From: CAVWDU01 sp963840725
GTDB lineage: Bacteria; Pseudomonadota; Gammaproteobacteria; Pseudomonadales; Halieaceae
DNA: 64,000 nt
Reading direction: 5' to 3'
NCBI GenBank assembly: GCA_963840725.1
Contig: CAWIZY010000028.1
Location: forward strand, 1-64,000
The notes under the pieces are model-generated. The model ran no database searches and was not told the DNA's origin. It saw only the letters and a program-made list of their open reading frames with translations. Of this stretch, positions 29,257 to 36,824 are shown one piece after another. Within the stretch, counting starts at the first letter, position 1, and each line of letters begins with the position of its first letter. A program made the translations under genes and the position numbers.

Positions 29257-30249
29257 ATGAAACTAGCCAGCTTGAAATCAGGCCGCGACGGCAAACTGGT
29301 CGTGGTCAGCCGTGACTTGACCCGGGCAGTATACTGCAAACGGGATCGCGCCTACCCTACAGGCCGCAATGGATAACTGGGCCGAGTGCGAGCCCAGCTC
29401 ATTGCCCTTTTCGAAGCCCTGCAAGCGGGACCGGTCGAAGGCGAATTTGCCTTCGATAGCCGCGCGGCTGCTGCACCCCTGCCCCGCTGTTATCACTGGG
29501 CGGACGGCAGTGCTTACGTCACTCATGTAGAGCTGGTGCGCAAGGCCCGCGGCGCCGAGCTGCCGGCGTCATTCTGGACCGACCCGCTGATGTATATGGG
29601 CGCCTCAGACGCCTTTATCGGTCCCTGCGACGATGTGCTGGCCGAGAGTGAAGAATGGGGAATCGACTTCGAGGCAGAAGTCGTTATTTTCACCGACGAT
29701 GTGCCCGCCGGCATCACTGCGGAGCAAGCACGTAAGCACATCAAACTGTTAGCGCTGGTCAACGATGTGTCCTTGCGCAATCTTATTCCCGCTGAGTTGG
29801 GCAAGCAGTTCGGCTTTTATCAGTCCAAGCCACAAACTTCCTTCACCCCGGTTGCGGTCACACCGGACGAGCTGGGCGATGCCTGGGACGGCGCCAAACT
29901 GCATCTGCCCCTGGTTGCTACTCTCAACGGTGTCAGGATCGGAGCACCCAATGCGGGTGTGGACATGACCTTCGACTTCGGCCAGCTCATTGAACATGCT
30001 GCCAAAAGCCGAGCCCTGATGGCTGGCACAGTCATCGGCTCCGGCACTGTTGCCAATCAGGGCAGCCCCGACGGTTCCTGTTGCCTCGCTGAATTGCGTT
30101 GTCTGGAAACCATCGCCAATGGCAAACCCAGCACGCCGTTTATGTCTTTCGGCGACCGCATTGAAATAGAAATGAACAGTGCCGACGGCGACCCGCTCTT
30201 CGGCAAGATCGACCAGCGAATCAAGCAATACCACCCGCCGGGCGACTAA
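29257..30249 (+). pseudogene. Fumarylacetoacetate hydrolase family protein, frameshifted near its N-terminus
   Basis: The start MKLASLKSGRDGKLVVVSRD is in one frame, IAPTLQAAMDNWAE in a second (shift near 29330) and IALFEALQAGPVEGEF in a third (shift near 29393). From 29394 on the frame is intact to the stop at 30249 and contains the catalytic and metal-binding core: WTDPLMYMGAS, EWGIDFEAEVV, NDVSLRNLIPAELGKQFGFY, KPQTSFTPVAVTPDELG and GTVIGSGTVANQG. Restored length about 330 residues, the short two-domain-less form found in Proteobacteria. It would cleave fumarylacetoacetate to fumarate and acetoacetate. A maleylacetoacetate isomerase gene is not in the window. Confidence 0.78.
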
Positions 30250-30266
30250 GCCTCAGCAGGTGTTGT

Positions 30267-31196
30267 TCAGCCTTGCAGCAATGCCTCACGCAGGGCTCGC
30301 GCCTGCTGCTTGACCCGCCGCAGGTTATCGGGGCCCATACGCAACAACAGTTTCTGCAGGGGTGGAAGCTGCTCCAGCTCCGGATCACTATAGAGATAGA
30401 CAGCCTCTTTCTTCTTAACCGGAATAGGCGCGTCTATTTCCGGCGTGGCGATAACGCGGTCCAGTGCACGGATAAGCGCATTGTCGAAGTCTTCGGGGCG
30501 GTTGCCACTGTCCGAATAGGCTTCTTCCAACAGGGGTCTAAAGCGGTGGAACAATGACGCCAGCTGGGTGGTATCCAACCCGCCTATAGCGTCCGCGTAA
30601 GCGTCGTAGCGCCTGTAGCTGGCTGGGTCTATAACCGTCCTGCCGTCGGCTTTCAGTGTTGTGAAGCGCTCCGCCGGTGGCGAGAGGCGCAGCACCTTGC
30701 TCATAATCAGGCCTCGACTCAAGCCGTCGATATAGGCCGCCCCGCGCAGCAACAGGTCTGTGTTCGTCTGTACCTGGTCAACGAGGAATCCTCCGCCCAC
30801 CGCGTTCAGGCTCTCCCGCACGGCCTCGTCGCTATCATTGAGGGTCATGGCCGGCGCCGGTGGCTCCTCGGGAATACCGGGCTCCTCAACGGTCGCCGCA
30901 GGCGTCACCACGGGCTCCGGTATGTCCTCGGCAGGCGGTAACACCCTTTCGGGTGCGGTAGGTGGCGGCTCCACCGCAGTCACAGCCGGCACCGCTACAG
31001 GGTCGACCGGTGGACTCTCGGGTTTATCGCCACTGAACATCACTACGCCCGCTATAGCCGCAATTGCCGCCAGCGCAATAATCAGATAGCCCATTTTGAA
31101 TCCGCCAGGCGTTGCCTGGGACAACCGGTCCGCCGGGTCGACATGCAGGCGCCCGGATGGGTCCAGGTCTTCCTCTTCACCCTGCTGATATTGCAA
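30267..31196 (-). CDS. DUF3014 family single-pass membrane protein
   Basis: About 309 residues. The TTG at 31194-31196 is preferred as start because GAGGAG lies about 8 nt upstream; a TTG five codons earlier overlaps that site. A short acidic cytoplasmic N-terminus is followed by one membrane helix (GYLIIALAAIAAIAGVVMF), a proline-rich linker, and a globular C-terminal domain (FLVDQVQTNTDLLLRGAAYI, YDAYADAIGGLDTTQLASL) of the DUF3014 type. Function unknown. Convergent with the fumarylacetoacetase gene, 17 bp apart. Confidence 0.8.
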   Translation of the reverse strand: MQYQQGEEEDLDPSGRLHVDPADRLSQATPGGFKMGYLIIALAAIAAIAGVVMFSGDKPESPPVDPVAVPAVTAVEPPPTAPERVLPPAEDIPEPVVTPAATVEEPGIPEEPPAPAMTLNDSDEAVRESLNAVGGGFLVDQVQTNTDLLLRGAAYIDGLSRGLIMSKVLRLSPPAERFTTLKADGRTVIDPASYRRYDAYADAIGGLDTTQLASLFHRFRPLLEEAYSDSGNRPEDFDNALIRALDRVIATPEIDAPIPVKKKEAVYLYSDPELEQLPPLQKLLLRMGPDNLRRVKQQARALREALLQG

Positions 31197-31276
31197 TTCG
31201 GTACTCCTCAAAAAAAAACAGTCTCGACCCCATCAGCATAGACCATTCATCCGACCCGAGTCAGCAGGTTTTGCTA

Positions 31277-32857
31277 TCACTGTACTCGGGAGCCGGCTGA
31301 GACTTCGCCCAAAAGTTTCGACCTCGCCTGTCTGAATGCCCTGCCTTCATCGTCGGCCAGTGCCGCCTCGCGCAGAGCTGCCACCCCGCCGGCAGGAGCC
31401 GGTGCCAGTTCCCCGAGGCAACTGAGAATACCACGCATACTGCCCAGGCCTCGCTCACGGGTATCCCCATAGCCCTTGACCAGGCGGCCACAGCGAGCGA
31501 TCTCCAATGCCAGCGAATAGTCCGCGGCTGCTCGTACCTCAATCGCCGACAACCACTCAAGGATATGCTGCTGCTCAATCTGATAGATAAGACTTGAACG
31601 TCTGAATCGCCGCAACTTGGCCAGCCAATACAAGCTGAGGTAGCCCGTTACGCTATTGGTGCGAACATTTCTCGGCCTGGCAAATAAACCCAGAAACGCA
31701 CAGCCTGTTTTGGAGTTCAACACAGCGCGGCCCAACCAGGCCGGCATGACACCACAAAACTCCTCCACCCGTGGGTGCAGAAACTCCACCATACCCACCT
31801 GCTGCCCGTCCTCGGCCCGAACCTCGTCGCGAAACCGCTGGAAGCGTTCACTACCAATCTTGATCTGGGCAACCCGGGGCAAATCCTCAAAAGCCATCCA
31901 AAGTGCCAGAAAACGCGCCACTTCCGCTGTGAGTTCGTGGCCACCGGGTGGTTCCAAAGTGCTAATACGGTTCAGCCGATCCAGATATTCGTGGGCATAG
32001 CGATAGTCCTGGTAGTGCGCGAGTTTCTTTACCCCGAGGTAGATCATCTCCTGGCAGGCACCCGGAAACCCTGCCACCCGGCCCAGTAGTTCTCGTCCGG
32101 CTTCAGTGGTCCCGACTGGCAGTTCAAACATCGTCGGCAACAGGGAACCCGCGGGGTCGACGATTTGCACAGCGTTGCTTTGCGGCTGATCACTCACGGG
32201 TCCGGGGGCCTGCACACCCTTCTCGCCCTGCTGACCGGCCGCCAGCTCGAAGCTGGCATTGAAGGTAGCGAGATTGCTCTCCACTGCAATGCCGCCGCGG
32301 CGAATGGTCTCCTCGAAACTGGTACGATGGAAAGGCAGCACACCCGTCTCTGCGAGTGCGCCAAACAGTGCGGCGTTAATCACTGAGTGATGCCGCGCCG
32401 CTGTAGCCTGCATATCAAAACCAATAAAACTGCTGGCGCGCTCCCTGGCCACAGCAATGATGGCGTCCTTGTCGATGATCCCGTTGCCCAGCGCCTCTTT
32501 TTCAGTAATCCCGTAAGTGCGGTGGGTCGAGGTAATCAGGGTGGTCCGCTCAGGGGTTATGAAGCCCCGCTGGATCAGTCGCCCGGCCTCGACAATCTCC
32601 GAACAGATGACCAGATCCACATCGCCGGGGGTCGGGAACATGGACATCACCGGAACGCGGCCGGCCTCCTCGGCCTCTGCTCGCGGGAACAACTCGATAT
32701 AGTAAATCGTCGCGCCGGTGCGCTGTGCCACCCCAGGCACCGATGTGGTCTGGCTCAGGTAGCCCTCGCGCTCAGCCATGTCAGCAATCCATTGACCCAG
32801 CACCCCGCCACCTTCACCACCCAAAGCACCAATGACAATGCGGATTGCCCGGCTCAC
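31277..32857 (-). CDS. Indolepyruvate:ferredoxin oxidoreductase beta-type subunit (large form)
   Basis: The GTG at 32855-32857 is chosen because it overlaps the alpha-subunit stop (GTGA); the frame continues 29 codons upstream inside that gene. The N-terminal 200 residues are the gamma/beta domain of 2-oxoacid:ferredoxin oxidoreductases (IVIGALGGEGGGVLGQWIAD, YLSQTTSVPGVAQRTGAT). The remaining 320 residues form an extra domain seen in the fused IorB-like proteins of aerobic bacteria (FPGACQEMIYLGVKKLAHYQ). With the alpha subunit it would decarboxylate a 2-oxo acid, form the acyl-CoA and reduce ferredoxin. Context points to an aryl 2-oxo acid such as isatinate; that substrate is inference. Confidence 0.82.
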   Translation of the reverse strand: MSRAIRIVIGALGGEGGGVLGQWIADMAEREGYLSQTTSVPGVAQRTGATIYYIELFPRAEAEEAGRVPVMSMFPTPGDVDLVICSEIVEAGRLIQRGFITPERTTLITSTHRTYGITEKEALGNGIIDKDAIIAVARERASSFIGFDMQATAARHHSVINAALFGALAETGVLPFHRTSFEETIRRGGIAVESNLATFNASFELAAGQQGEKGVQAPGPVSDQPQSNAVQIVDPAGSLLPTMFELPVGTTEAGRELLGRVAGFPGACQEMIYLGVKKLAHYQDYRYAHEYLDRLNRISTLEPPGGHELTAEVARFLALWMAFEDLPRVAQIKIGSERFQRFRDEVRAEDGQQVGMVEFLHPRVEEFCGVMPAWLGRAVLNSKTGCAFLGLFARPRNVRTNSVTGYLSLYWLAKLRRFRRSSLIYQIEQQHILEWLSAIEVRAAADYSLALEIARCGRLVKGYGDTRERGLGSMRGILSCLGELAPAPAGGVAALREAALADDEGRAFRQARSKLLGEVSAGSRVQ

Positions 32858-35034
32858 AGGGCGTGCTCCAGTTCCCGCTTTTCCAGCCGTGCTTGCAGGA
32901 AGCCGATAACACCGCTGCGAATCGATCCAATCGTTCGGTCCCACCAGCCCGGATTAAACACCAGTTCTGCGCGGGCAAATGATGGGCACAACACGGCGCT
33001 ATGCACATTGCTGCCACAGACGCCACAGCCGACACAGCTGTTGTCCACATAGGCCACTGGATCGACCCTCATGGGGTCGGGGTTCTCGCGAATGGTGAGG
33101 CTGGGGCAACCCGACAGTCGAATACAGGCGTGATCACCCGTACAGGTCTCACTGTCGACCACAAAGCGTTCCTTGACCGTGCGCTTGCCCCCTTTGATTC
33201 TCTGTGCCAATTGCGGCTTGATGCGGCGTTGCTTGTTGAGCATGCACTCGCCTTCAGCGACGATGACCTTCAGTCCCGCGTATTCTGTGGTGAGCGCATC
33301 ATCGATGGTCGCCTTCATGTCTGCGATATCATAAGTGCGCACTGTGCGCACCCACTCCACACCCACGCCCTTAACGGCAGCCTCGATCGGCTGCTGGTCA
33401 ACGCGTGCCTCCCGTGTGCTCGCAATCAGGTTCTCAGGCTTCACAAACGAGGGGATGTCCTGGCCCCCGGTCGCGGCGGAATAGCCGTTGTCGACGATAA
33501 TCAGCACACCGTCGTGTTTATTAAAAACCGCGCTGCTGACTCCGGTGGACAGGCCGTTGTGCCAGAACCCACCATCACCCATCACACTGATAGCACGATG
33601 GGGGAGCTTGCTGCGGATCGCGCTGGAGGATGCCAGGGAGAACCCATAACCCATAATTGTGCTACCGAGATTAAACGGCGGCAAGGTGGCAAAAGAGTGA
33701 CAGCCAATGTCAGCAGAAATGTGGAAAACTTCCCCGTAATTTTTCTGCAGTTGCTTGATAGCACTAAAAAGCGGCCGTTCCGGGCAACCGGTACACAAAC
33801 CAGCCGGACGCGCCACCACTTCCTTATCGAGAACCTCGGCACTGTCCTCAGACAGCTGTGGTGTGAGGCGCCGGTGCAGTTCGGAAACGGCTTCCACATC
33901 CACTCCGCGGGGTGCGCTCTGATGGATAAACTCGGCAATACCGTCCAGTGCGACCTGCCCGGTGATCTCGCCAAGTCCCGGAAGAATGTCCTTGCCGTTG
34001 AGCACGGTCTGGAGGTCTCCCTTGCGCATGATCAGGCTCAACTCCTGCTCAATGTAGTTAGGTTGCCCCTCTTCTATCAGCAACACCTGGCGCTTACCGG
34101 CGCAAAACTGCACCAGCTCGTCCGGCACCAGAGGATAGGTCACGTTCAACACGTACAGCGGCACCCGCGAACGGGCAAAGGGATCGGCAAGATCAAGGCG
34201 CTCCAGCGCACGCAAGACCGTGTTGTAGAGTCCACCCTGCAGGATGATGCCAATATCGCTGAGGTCCCCGTCGAACACCTCGTTGAGTTTATTGTCGCTG
34301 ATATACTTAAGCGCAGCCGGGAGCCGGTTATGGATTTTATCTTTCTCCTGCTCAAAAATGAGCGGAGGCAATATAATCCGGTCCGCCTGCCGGTGAGGCA
34401 CGACCGGCTGCTCGGCATTGAACTGTGGCGGCACATTGTCCTTGGCGACAAACTCACCGGTCACGTGACAAGTACGAATACGCACCATCAGGAACAGCGG
34501 TGTACGGCTGGCTTCCGAGAGTTCAAAGCCCTTCTCAATCATCTGCACAATGCTGGGGAGGTTGGGTCGCGGGTCCAGCAGCCACATTTGAGACTTCATG
34601 GCAAAGGCGTGGGTGCGTTCCTGCATGATGCTGGAGCCTTCACCGTAGTCTTCGCCCACCACAATCATGGCACCGCCAGTAACGCCGCTGGACGCGAGGT
34701 TGGCCAGTGCGTCGCTAGCCACATTGGTACCAACAGTGGACTTCCAGGCCACGGCGCCGCGCAGCGGGTAGTTGATGGAGGCCGACAACATACTGGCGGC
34801 GGTAGCCTCTGACCCACTCTGTTCAAAGTGGACACCCAATTCGCCCAGAATGTCCTGCGCATCAGCCAGTACGTCCATCAGGTGGGATATAGGCGAACCC
34901 TGATAGCCGCCGACGTAGGCCACCCCGGACTGCAACAAGGCCTTGGTGATAGCCAGAATGCCCTCACCCCGAAACAACTCCCCGTCACCGAGCCTGAGAT
35001 GTTCAACCTCTTTCTTGAATGATCGCTCTGCCAT
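32854..35034 (-). CDS. Indolepyruvate:ferredoxin oxidoreductase alpha-type subunit (TPP and 2x4Fe-4S)
   Basis: A 726-residue protein with the order pyrimidine-binding domain (GVAYVGGYQGSPISHLMDVL, YGEGSSIMQERTHAFAMKSQ), TPP domain (VMGDGGFWHNGLSTGVSSAV, then IVDNGYSAATGGQ) and a C-terminal ferredoxin domain (CTGDHACIRLSGCPS and SCVGCGVCGSNVHSAVLCP). CTGCPERPLFSAIKQLQ, between the two TPP-fold halves, is typical of IorA. Family enzymes convert aryl 2-oxo acids to aryl-CoA with ferredoxin. It follows the cyclase-family hydrolase by 172 bp on the same strand, under the shared divergent control region with operator palindromes. No oxygen-sensitivity feature can be judged from sequence. Confidence 0.85.
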   Translation of the reverse strand: MAERSFKKEVEHLRLGDGELFRGEGILAITKALLQSGVAYVGGYQGSPISHLMDVLADAQDILGELGVHFEQSGSEATAASMLSASINYPLRGAVAWKSTVGTNVASDALANLASSGVTGGAMIVVGEDYGEGSSIMQERTHAFAMKSQMWLLDPRPNLPSIVQMIEKGFELSEASRTPLFLMVRIRTCHVTGEFVAKDNVPPQFNAEQPVVPHRQADRIILPPLIFEQEKDKIHNRLPAALKYISDNKLNEVFDGDLSDIGIILQGGLYNTVLRALERLDLADPFARSRVPLYVLNVTYPLVPDELVQFCAGKRQVLLIEEGQPNYIEQELSLIMRKGDLQTVLNGKDILPGLGEITGQVALDGIAEFIHQSAPRGVDVEAVSELHRRLTPQLSEDSAEVLDKEVVARPAGLCTGCPERPLFSAIKQLQKNYGEVFHISADIGCHSFATLPPFNLGSTIMGYGFSLASSSAIRSKLPHRAISVMGDGGFWHNGLSTGVSSAVFNKHDGVLIIVDNGYSAATGGQDIPSFVKPENLIASTREARVDQQPIEAAVKGVGVEWVRTVRTYDIADMKATIDDALTTEYAGLKVIVAEGECMLNKQRRIKPQLAQRIKGGKRTVKERFVVDSETCTGDHACIRLSGCPSLTIRENPDPMRVDPVAYVDNSCVGCGVCGSNVHSAVLCPSFARAELVFNPGWWDRTIGSIRSGVIGFLQARLEKRELEHAL

Positions 35035-35206
35035 GCTGTTTACCGATACTCTCTTTGCGATTGCGGTTGATGCTGTCGTGGTCGTGGCCGGTCACCGCCC
35101 CTGGTTGCACTTCGCGCTCGGGGTTTAGCCGCCGAAAAACATCTGTCCGGGTACTTGAGACACCCACGGGTCCAGCGCTGACCCGAGCCCGCAGGCGTCA
35201 GCGGCG

Positions 35207-35992
35207 TTACTCGCCAGGAACCAGGGCAACGACACGCAATGGACTACCAGAGCCATCAATAATCTTCAGCGGTGCGGCGATGATAACTGCGCCCTTGGGC
35301 GGCAGCAGATCGAGATTGGTCATACACTGTAAGCCCAGGCGTCCAGCCCCGTGCATGTAATAATGACAGGGATAGGCGGGCTCCATCGCAAACGCCTGGC
35401 CCGCATCGGTTCCGACGCATTCGGTGCCGAACCCCAGGACGTCCCGCTCTTCGATCAACCATAGGGTGCAGGCCGGGTCCGGGCCAGGTGAATGGGCCCC
35501 GTCATCCTGCATGTTCACGTAGTTATCCGGATCTGCAACCTTGCGCCAGTCCGAGCGCATGAATAACCAGCAGCCGGCTGGAATAGTACCGTGCTCCTGT
35601 TCCCAGGCCTGCAAGAATTCCCGGGTAAGGATGAAGCCCTTGTCAGCCGCCACCTCCGCACTGCAGTCGACCACACAAACCGGCGCAATCATCTTCTCCA
35701 TGGGCAGCGTGTCTACTGTGCCATTAGGTACGTCCTTGCCGCTGATCCAGTGGGCCGGCGCATCGAGGTGAGTTCCCGTGTGCTCACTCATCGAAAAATT
35801 ACTCCACGCCCAACCTGGACCGTTTTCGTCGTAATGGGATATCGTTTCCTTACGAAAACCCCAGGCCTGACTGTACTCTTCGGGCAATTGAATTGTCGGG
35901 TACTCGGGCCTCAGGGTTTCGGTGAGATCCACCACCTTGACTGAACCTCCAGTCACGCCACTGACCAACCCCTCCAGAACAGACTCGCTCAT
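35207..35992 (-). CDS. Cyclase-family metal hydrolase, likely isatin hydrolase
   Basis: A 261-residue protein of the cyclase family that includes bacterial kynurenine formamidase and isatin hydrolase. The metal-binding signature is SEHTGTHLDAPAHW (about residues 70-83, HxGTHxDxPxH), supported by a late GTDAGQAF and AMEPAYPCHYYMHGAG. AAGGAG lies 8 nt before the ATG. A kynurenine formamidase reading would predict tryptophan dioxygenase or kynureninase nearby; neither is present. Instead a 2-oxoacid oxidoreductase and an aminobenzoyl-CoA enzyme are found, which fits opening of isatin to isatinate (2-aminophenylglyoxylate). The family is clear, the substrate inferred. Confidence 0.75.
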   Translation of the reverse strand: MSESVLEGLVSGVTGGSVKVVDLTETLRPEYPTIQLPEEYSQAWGFRKETISHYDENGPGWAWSNFSMSEHTGTHLDAPAHWISGKDVPNGTVDTLPMEKMIAPVCVVDCSAEVAADKGFILTREFLQAWEQEHGTIPAGCWLFMRSDWRKVADPDNYVNMQDDGAHSPGPDPACTLWLIEERDVLGFGTECVGTDAGQAFAMEPAYPCHYYMHGAGRLGLQCMTNLDLLPPKGAVIIAAPLKIIDGSGSPLRVVALVPGE

Positions 35993-36150
35993 CCTCTCTA
36001 CTCCTTTACGTTATCGGTATTGTCTTTTCGGTATTGACGGTATTTCGGTATAGTCGGCGCCCCGCCGTGACCTTGACAGGCGCTCGCGAGGGCGTGTGGC
36101 CGGGTCTGTCTGCCCGGGTCTGTCTACTCAGCGCTCCGGCACCCGCCAAT

Positions 36151-36170
36151 ATATTTTACGTTTAAAATAT
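36151..36170. promoter_or_regulatory. Palindromic operator, copy 2 (ATATTTTA-CGTT-TAAAATAT)
   Basis: A perfect 8-bp inverted repeat with a 4-bp spacer, containing the same TATTTTA/TAAAATA arms as the site beside the MarR gene. It lies about 160 bp upstream of the isatin-hydrolase-like gene, in the divergent gap. Confidence 0.75.
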
Positions 36171-36247
36171 TATCTGCTCCATCGCTAGAATACAACGAAA
36201 AACGCGCGGCTGAATAGCGCCCGGATTTTAGCGGTTGCCAGATCAGT

Positions 36248-36265
36248 TATTTTAGGTCTAAAATA
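36248..36265. promoter_or_regulatory. Palindromic operator, copy 3 (TATTTTA-GGTC-TAAAATA)
   Basis: A perfect 7-bp inverted repeat with a 4-bp spacer, identical in arms to copies 1 and 2 while the spacer differs. That conservation of arms but not spacer is what a dimeric regulator site should show. It lies 57 bp upstream of the preferred RidA start and only 9 bp upstream of the alternative ATG at 36275. Confidence 0.75.
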
Positions 36266-36322
36266 CTTTCCATTATGGCGTCGACCTCTGACGCAGCTGT
36301 TACAACAAGGACAGGTGTTGCC

Positions 36323-36715
36323 ATGCGCAGAATTCTACAGCCAGCCGAATGGATCGCTCCCAAGGGCTATTCCAACGGCATAGTCACCACTGGCAATCAG
36401 ACCATCTACACTGGCGGCCTGATTGGCTGGGATGCCGAGTGTCAGTTTCAAAGCACTGACTTTGTCGATCAGGTCAGACAGACGCTGCAGAATATTGTGA
36501 CGGTACTGGCCGAGGCCGAGGCCGGACCTGAGCACCTGGTCCGCATGACCTGGTATATCACCGACAAGACGGCTTATCAAAACAACCTTAAAGCGATCGG
36601 GCAAGCATACCGAGAGGTGATTGGACGGAATTTTCCAGCCATGGCCGTGGTGCAGGTCACCGCCTTGATGGAGGCGGAAGCCATGGTGGAGATCGAGGCC
36701 ATTGCAGTAAAATGA
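36323..36715 (+). CDS. RidA family enamine/imine deaminase
   Basis: From the ATG at 36323 the product is 130 residues, the normal RidA length; an ATG at 36275 would add 16 residues without similarity and leave only 9 bp to an operator. AAGGA lies about 9 nt upstream of 36323. Family features: ILQPAEWIAPKGYSNGIVT, then GGLIGWDAECQ, MTWYITDKTAY and the C-terminal MVEIEAIAV. The arginine usually binding the carboxylate is probably the one in LVRMTWY. RidA proteins hydrolyse reactive enamines; ring reduction of 2-aminobenzoyl-CoA gives an enamine, so a role in ammonium release fits. Confidence 0.85.
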   Translation: MRRILQPAEWIAPKGYSNGIVTTGNQTIYTGGLIGWDAECQFQSTDFVDQVRQTLQNIVTVLAEAEAGPEHLVRMTWYITDKTAYQNNLKAIGQAYREVIGRNFPAMAVVQVTALMEAEAMVEIEAIAVK

Positions 36716-36824
36716 CAGAATCCGCGGACCCAACTCAACCCACAGACGACTGGATTCGAGTAGCAGCCAGTTCTGCCCGTACTGAGTTGCGGACAGTGGC
36801 TCAACCCCGTGGGCTGCTGCCTCA

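Larger units (their letters stand above)
35993..36322. promoter_or_regulatory. Divergent control region between the two catabolic transcription units
   Basis: A 330-bp gap between oppositely transcribed genes. The part next to the hydrolase is GC-rich; from about 36148 it becomes AT-rich and contains two perfect operator palindromes (36152-36169 and 36248-36265). A candidate -10 box TAGAAT lies at 36186-36191. It presumably drives the hydrolase/oxidoreductase genes leftward and the RidA-to-TSUP operon rightward. Exact promoters were not resolved. Confidence 0.65.

Noticed and set aside
33001..34812. A 603-codon open frame on the plus strand
   Set aside because: It lies antisense to the IorA-like gene, which has clear TPP and ferredoxin motifs; the plus-strand translation has no recognisable domain and is a GC-codon-bias shadow.
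35207..35992. Kynurenine formamidase (kynB) and a kynurenine pathway
   Set aside because: No tryptophan dioxygenase, kynureninase or kynurenine transporter in the window.
36275..36322. Upstream ATG at 36275 as the RidA start
   Set aside because: It adds 16 residues with no similarity and would sit 9 bp from an operator; the ATG at 36323 gives the normal family length and has a better ribosome site.
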